A stretch of 17,394 bases of DNA, taken from contig DNFG01000038.1 of the NCBI GenBank assembly GCA_003487005.1, positions 1-17,394 of the forward strand. Direction: 5' to 3'. Numbering within the stretch: position 1 is the first letter of the stretch; every line of letters starts with the position of its first letter. The translations under genes were made by a program, and so were the position numbers. Positions 14,553 through 17,394 of this stretch are shown in pieces. The DNA comes from Bryobacterales bacterium. Its GTDB lineage: Bacteria; Acidobacteriota; Terriglobia; Bryobacterales; Bryobacteraceae. The notes beneath the pieces are model-generated. The model was not told the DNA's origin. It saw only the letters and a program-made list of their open reading frames with translations, and made no database searches.

Positions 14553-15059
14553 ATGCAAATGATCTTTGTTTTTCTTGCACTTGGCGCCCTTGCGCCGGCC
14601 TTCGCGCAGACCGCCGCTCCCGGCACACAGCCCTGCGCCTACTTCCCGGAAACCCTGGTCCGCCAGCTTTTCCCCCCTCTCGCCTCCGCGAAGCTGAAGA
14701 CTACCGAGAAGGCCACCTGCACCCACAGTATCGTCGCCCCCACCCCCAAACACCAGGGCGTTTCGCTCAACTTCCAAAGCCGTGGAGTGACCCCAAAGAC
14801 CATCGATTTGCTCTTCAATCGCATGAAAAACGGCATGAAAACTACCGTCAAAGGCCGCGAGGTGGTCATCGCACCGAAGGACGTCGAATGGATCCAGGGC
14901 GCCGGCGACAAGGCCTTCTGGAACAATGACTCACAACAACTGGCGGTGTCCGCCAAGGGCCACCTGATCTACATCACGGTCAACCTCGACGCCATGGCCA
15001 AGCCCCAAAAAATCGAGGCGGCGAAGAAAGCCTCCGCCGCCATCATCGCCAAATTGTAG
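14553..15059 (+). CDS. Small secreted protein of unknown function
   Basis: The protein is 168 residues from the ATG at 14553, which starts a Sec signal (MQMIFVFLALGALAPAFA, cut before Gln19). Twenty upstream in-frame codons add no plausible signal and are left out. The mature protein has two cysteines (28 and 56) that may pair. It also has WIQGAGDKAFWNN (113-125) followed by QLAVSAKGHLIYITVN (129-144), and an Ala/Lys-rich helix at the end. The pattern GxGDxAxW followed by a strand of the form LxVxxGxxxxxIxV is seen in several small secreted domains such as DUF3558-like proteins. The resemblance is loose and I give no function. GGAG lies 13 nt upstream of the ATG, too far for a good ribosome site. 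It ends 10 bp from the convergent SYLF gene. Confidence 0.72.
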   Translation: MQMIFVFLALGALAPAFAQTAAPGTQPCAYFPETLVRQLFPPLASAKLKTTEKATCTHSIVAPTPKHQGVSLNFQSRGVTPKTIDLLFNRMKNGMKTTVKGREVVIAPKDVEWIQGAGDKAFWNNDSQQLAVSAKGHLIYITVNLDAMAKPQKIEAAKKASAAIIAKL

Positions 15060-15069
15060 CTTCCGAGCG

Positions 15070-15744
15070 CTAATTTGCGCGTCCGGAGTACTTGTTCAGC
15101 AGCGAAATCAGCTCTTGTGCGGCCTTCGGCGTCGCTACTTTGCCCTGCAGAACCTCCTTGGGCTCCACGACCTTCCCATAGATCTTCTCATCCACATCCC
15201 GGTCCGGACGCAGCGTCGACCCCTTCAGCGAAATTCCGCCAAACACTCCGCGCGACCTCGACCAGCTCAAAATCTCGGCGCGCATCGTGATATCCGTCGC
15301 CGCCGAAGTCGACCGCCCCACGGGGCCCGCCGCGATGCTGGCATCCCCGCCCAGCGTGAACTTGCTCGAAGTCAACCTCTCCATTCCTTTCTGGTTCATC
15401 ACCAGAAGGATAATGTCGCTCTCCTGACCGCCGGCCTGGAAACCGACGCTGCCGCCTTCCATGCGCATCGCCGCCGGGGCCGTCCAGCCTTTGCCGTCCG
15501 GCTGCCGGCAACTCGCAAATCCCCGGCCATACTGGCCCGCCAGAATGAAACCGCCCTTCTTCGCGCCAGGGATAATCACCGTGCAGGCCGCTTTTGCGAA
15601 CAGATCTTGCGGGATCGCCTTGTCGCTGATGTCCATGATTTCCTTCAGCGTGGTGGCCGCGGCCTCCATCCGTTTGTCCTCCGCTTCGCCGGCGAACAGG
15701 GCGCCGGCGGCAATTGTGAACAGAATCAGTGTTTCTTTGACCAT
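15070..15744 (-). CDS. YSC84/SYLF-domain lipid-binding family protein
   Basis: This 224-residue protein has an N-terminal Sec signal (about 1-18) and one SYLF domain. Recognisable segments include ACTVIIPGAKKGGFILAGQY (53-72), GWTAPAAMRMEGGSVGFQAG (86-105), DIILLVMNQKGMERL (109-123) and SWSRSRGVFGGISLKGSTL (160-178). These match the conserved YSC84-related core. In eukaryotes the domain binds phosphoinositides; bacterial copies are secreted, and their ligand is unknown. The C-terminal 25 residues are an amphipathic helix. The start is well supported by AGGAGAGG just upstream and a TACAAT box further up. It is monocistronic as far as visible, convergent with the small secreted protein and divergent from the lipase. 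Confidence 0.88.
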   Translation of the reverse strand: MVKETLILFTIAAGALFAGEAEDKRMEAAATTLKEIMDISDKAIPQDLFAKAACTVIIPGAKKGGFILAGQYGRGFASCRQPDGKGWTAPAAMRMEGGSVGFQAGGQESDIILLVMNQKGMERLTSSKFTLGGDASIAAGPVGRSTSAATDITMRAEILSWSRSRGVFGGISLKGSTLRPDRDVDEKIYGKVVEPKEVLQGKVATPKAAQELISLLNKYSGRAN

Positions 15745-15750
15745 CAGGGG

Positions 15751-15776
15751 TTCCTCTCCTCTGCCTTTTGATTGTA
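15751..15776 (-). promoter_or_regulatory. -10 box and Shine-Dalgarno site of the SYLF gene
   Basis: Minus-strand TACAAT at 15771-15776 is followed by AGGAGAGGAA at 15751-15760, about 6-9 nt before the ATG at 15744. This gene therefore has a normal short leader, unlike the leaderless-looking genes with the same -10 box. No -35 match is obvious. Confidence 0.55.
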
Positions 15777-15800
15777 CGCGCCTCGAATCCGTTTCCGAGC

Positions 15801-15823
15801 CACAAAAAACGCGCGATTTTGTG
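15801..15823. promoter_or_regulatory. 7-bp inverted repeat upstream of the lipase gene, possible operator
   Basis: CACAAAA (15801-15807) and TTTTGTG (15817-15823) are perfect inverted copies separated by 9 nt, with half-site centres 16 bp apart. The repeat ends 4 bp before the TATCAT -10 candidate, so a bound dimer would block or help RNA polymerase there. It could instead be a chance palindrome. Confidence 0.4.
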
Positions 15824-15827
15824 CCAC

Positions 15828-15833
15828 TATCAT
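15828..15833 (+). promoter_or_regulatory. -10 candidate of the lipase gene
   Basis: TATCAT (5 of 6 to TATAAT) lies 6 nt before the ATG at 15840, with no Shine-Dalgarno site between. If used, the mRNA would be leaderless or nearly so. Confidence 0.4.
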
Positions 15834-15839
15834 GAATTT

Positions 15840-17312
15840 ATGAGGCACCTTGCAGCCGTTTTCGCGCTTCTCGGGCTCTCCGCGTTCGCGCAGGAGCGCC
15901 TCCAGGTCCACCCGGCACCCCCACGGCCCTTCATCCTGACTGAGGAAGGCGACTCCGGCCGAACCGCCATCGCGGTCCCGACTGCCACGCCACCCGGGCG
16001 CTACACCGCCACCACCTCCGCGGGTGGCCAGTCCTGGACTCTGGACGTCCCCCCGCCCGATCCGGTTCCAGCCTCGATCCACCCGCCCGCGGTCCTCCTC
16101 AATGGCTGGCAGATCCAGACTCTCACCGGCGCCTGCCCCGTCCGGCCCTCTTCAGGCTCATTCGGCCGCCTCGAAGAACTCTTCCGGGCCGAGGGCCGCC
16201 CGGTCCTCTTCTTTGACAACTGCCGCGAATGCCCCGGCGGTTCGATCGAGGACTGCGCACTGGCATTAAAGGACTTCCTCGCCGTCCAGCGGACCCAGGC
16301 CGGCGACCCGGTCCCCGAGTTCGACCTGATCGGCCACTCGATGGGCGGCCTGATCGCCCGCGCGTACCTCGCCGGAATGACCCCCGACGGCTGGTTTCCC
16401 CCGGAAGATCACCGGATCCGCAAACTCGTACTGATCGCGACCCCCAATTTCGGCGCCTACACGATTGTCAGCGTGGACAAACAGACCCGCCAAATGCAGG
16501 AAGGCTCGCAGTTTCAGTGGGATCTGGCCACCTGGCACCAAGGCACGGACGATTTCCGCGGCGTCGACGCCCTCGCCATCGTGGGCTCACTCCACGATCA
16601 GCGAGGCGACGGAGTCGTCTCCATGATGTCCGCAAGCATCGGCTTCGCCCACGGGCGGCGGCGAACGCGCGTCTTGCCCTACTGCCACACTTCCAGCCCC
16701 GCGCTTCTGCCCTTCTGCGGTCTGACCAGGAAGGGGCTCGCCGAGGTCGATGGCCCGGATCACATGACCTGGCCATTGCTCAATTCATTCCTCAATGATC
16801 GTCAGGATTGGTATCTCAACGGCGAGGACGGGGCGACAGATCCTTGGCTCAGACGCAACGGCATCGGCTTCGGCCATCTCCATTCCGCTGACGACAATCC
16901 ACTTGCACGACATCCCGTGCTGACGGAGCCGGCGCGGCTGATGGAAGAGATGGTGTTTCCGTTCGTCAGCCAGACAGGTGAACTGGTCGCGGTCTCCGTC
17001 GAGACCGGGCTTTCGGGTGGCGTTTTCCCGCTGCTATTCAAATATGGCCCGGTCATCGGCCGGGTGCTGGAGGAACGGCGCGGCCCCGGCTTGGCCGTGG
17101 AAGCCGGCCAGTGGATTGAGATATTGGGCCAACAGCTTGAAAATGCAGAAGTTCAGGCGAACAATCGCCCCCTGTTCGCCGAAGCATCCGAGGCCGACCG
17201 GATCCGGGCGTGGCTGCCGGACAACACCACCGGCCTGGTCTGGCTGACGGTCCGCAACGCGAAAGGGACGCACACGGTCCGGATTATGGCGACCCGGCCG
17301 GCCGGCGACTGA
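15840..17312 (+). CDS. Secreted lipase-like alpha/beta hydrolase with C-terminal Ig-like domain
   Basis: The protein is 490 residues from the ATG at 15840, which starts a signal peptide (MRHLAAVFALLGLSAFAQ). A TTG start 24 codons upstream would run through the promoter and is rejected. Residues 19-75 form a short beta domain (PPGRYTATTSAGGQSWTLDV). The lipase-like domain follows: PAVLLNGW (83-90), the nucleophile elbow LIGHSMGGLIARAY with Ser167, VLIATPNFGAY (197-207), a probable Asp257 in RGDGVVS, and His308 in GPDHMTWP. Residues about 410-485 (EAGQWIEILGQQLENAEVQ, then LVWLTVRN) look like an IPT/TIG or TIGR03437-type Ig fold. Cysteines at 99, 128, 131 and 139 may form disulfides. The substrate is probably a lipid or ester. 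The last 29 bp overlap the convergent protoporphyrinogen oxidase gene. Confidence 0.85.
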   Translation: MRHLAAVFALLGLSAFAQERLQVHPAPPRPFILTEEGDSGRTAIAVPTATPPGRYTATTSAGGQSWTLDVPPPDPVPASIHPPAVLLNGWQIQTLTGACPVRPSSGSFGRLEELFRAEGRPVLFFDNCRECPGGSIEDCALALKDFLAVQRTQAGDPVPEFDLIGHSMGGLIARAYLAGMTPDGWFPPEDHRIRKLVLIATPNFGAYTIVSVDKQTRQMQEGSQFQWDLATWHQGTDDFRGVDALAIVGSLHDQRGDGVVSMMSASIGFAHGRRRTRVLPYCHTSSPALLPFCGLTRKGLAEVDGPDHMTWPLLNSFLNDRQDWYLNGEDGATDPWLRRNGIGFGHLHSADDNPLARHPVLTEPARLMEEMVFPFVSQTGELVAVSVETGLSGGVFPLLFKYGPVIGRVLEERRGPGLAVEAGQWIEILGQQLENAEVQANNRPLFAEASEADRIRAWLPDNTTGLVWLTVRNAKGTHTVRIMATRPAGD

Positions 17313-17394
17313 CGGCGGCGCGGGCGGCCGCCCGTCCGGTCCGGACACAGTCCGGGATGCCGATGCCGGAGTACGCGTTTCCCGCCAAGAAGAG
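17284..17394 (-). CDS. hemY: Protoporphyrinogen oxidase, C-terminal fragment (5' part beyond window)
   Basis: The last 36 codons and TAA stop of a gene entering from the right edge on the minus strand. LFLAGNAYSGIGIPDCVRTG is the C-terminal FAD-contacting signature of oxygen-dependent protoporphyrinogen oxidase (HemY type, named hemG in some databases). That enzyme oxidises protoporphyrinogen IX to protoporphyrin IX in heme synthesis. The tail after this motif is short and Ala/Arg rich. It overlaps the lipase gene by 29 bp. The family call relies on this single, very characteristic motif; the rest of the protein is not visible. Confidence 0.78.
   Translation of the reverse strand, partial: LFLAGNAYSGIGIPDCVRTGRAAARAAVSRRPAGSP

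Noticed and set aside
13776..14777. Minus-strand 333-codon frame opposite the SGNH hydrolase
   Set aside because: Gly/Glu-rich shadow with no fold pattern; it would run across the start of the next plus-strand gene.
17322..17333. Palindrome GGGCGGCCGCCC as a terminator after the lipase gene
   Set aside because: It has no T-run and lies inside the protoporphyrinogen oxidase coding sequence, where Ala/Arg codons explain it.
1..17394. CRISPR arrays, tRNA/rRNA genes, insertion sequences, prophage or attachment sites
   Set aside because: No spaced direct repeats, cloverleaf, transposase or integrase motifs were seen on either strand by eye. A dedicated scan was not possible.

Overview
The window looks like a chromosomal segment of a G+C-rich, Gram-negative heterotrophic soil bacterium. 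The best guess is Acidobacteriota, in the Solibacter/Bryobacter/Paludibaculum group. That placement is inference. It rests on base composition, many signal-peptide proteins ending in AFA-Q/E, a Tat-exported Gfo/Idh/MocA oxidoreductase, TolB-like propellers, and an Ig-like tail resembling the TIGR03437 domain common in Solibacter. I see no phage, transposon, CRISPR, tRNA or rRNA sequence. The genome is compact, with several convergent genes overlapping at their 3' ends.

Region 1 (1-4410, minus strand) is a tight five-gene glycan operon. In transcription order it encodes a GT2 rhamnosyltransferase-like enzyme, a DPM1-like polyprenyl-phosphate sugar synthase, a small DUF2304 membrane protein, a TMTC-like multi-pass membrane protein with C-terminal TPRs, and a GT4 glycosyltransferase cut by the window edge. 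It can be read as making a polyprenyl-phosphate sugar at the membrane (DPM1-like plus DUF2304) that the TMTC-like GT-C enzyme then transfers, perhaps to exported protein. This is the most interesting system in the window.

Region 2 (4448-6865) holds a short 'core' MetE-type methyltransferase with all four zinc ligands, a secreted TolB-like propeller protein 5 bp downstream, and a convergent small membrane-anchored SH3-like protein.

Region 3 (6866-8781) contains paired hairpins, one of them a good Rho-independent terminator, serving a Tat-exported Gfo/Idh/MocA oxidoreductase. A lone CpaA-type prepilin peptidase is divergent from it across only 23 bp.

Region 4 (8778-13302, minus strand) is a three-gene operon with overlapping starts and stops: a secreted S9 peptidase, an M50 (site-2-protease type) membrane peptidase, and a secreted CocE/X-Pro dipeptidyl peptidase-like hydrolase. 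The order suggests peptide or ester scavenging with a membrane protease in the middle.

Region 5 (13401-17394) holds a secreted SGNH hydrolase with a GxDLY domain, a small secreted protein of unknown function, a SYLF/YSC84 protein (minus), a secreted lipase-like alpha/beta hydrolase with an Ig-like tail, and the last 36 codons of a minus-strand protoporphyrinogen oxidase entering from the right edge.

Several genes have a TACAAT-like -10 box only 6-8 nt from the start codon and no Shine-Dalgarno site, which suggests leaderless mRNAs. Others have clear GGAGG-type sites. No gene-free stretch exceeds 300 bases; the longest, 6866-7000, holds the hairpins.
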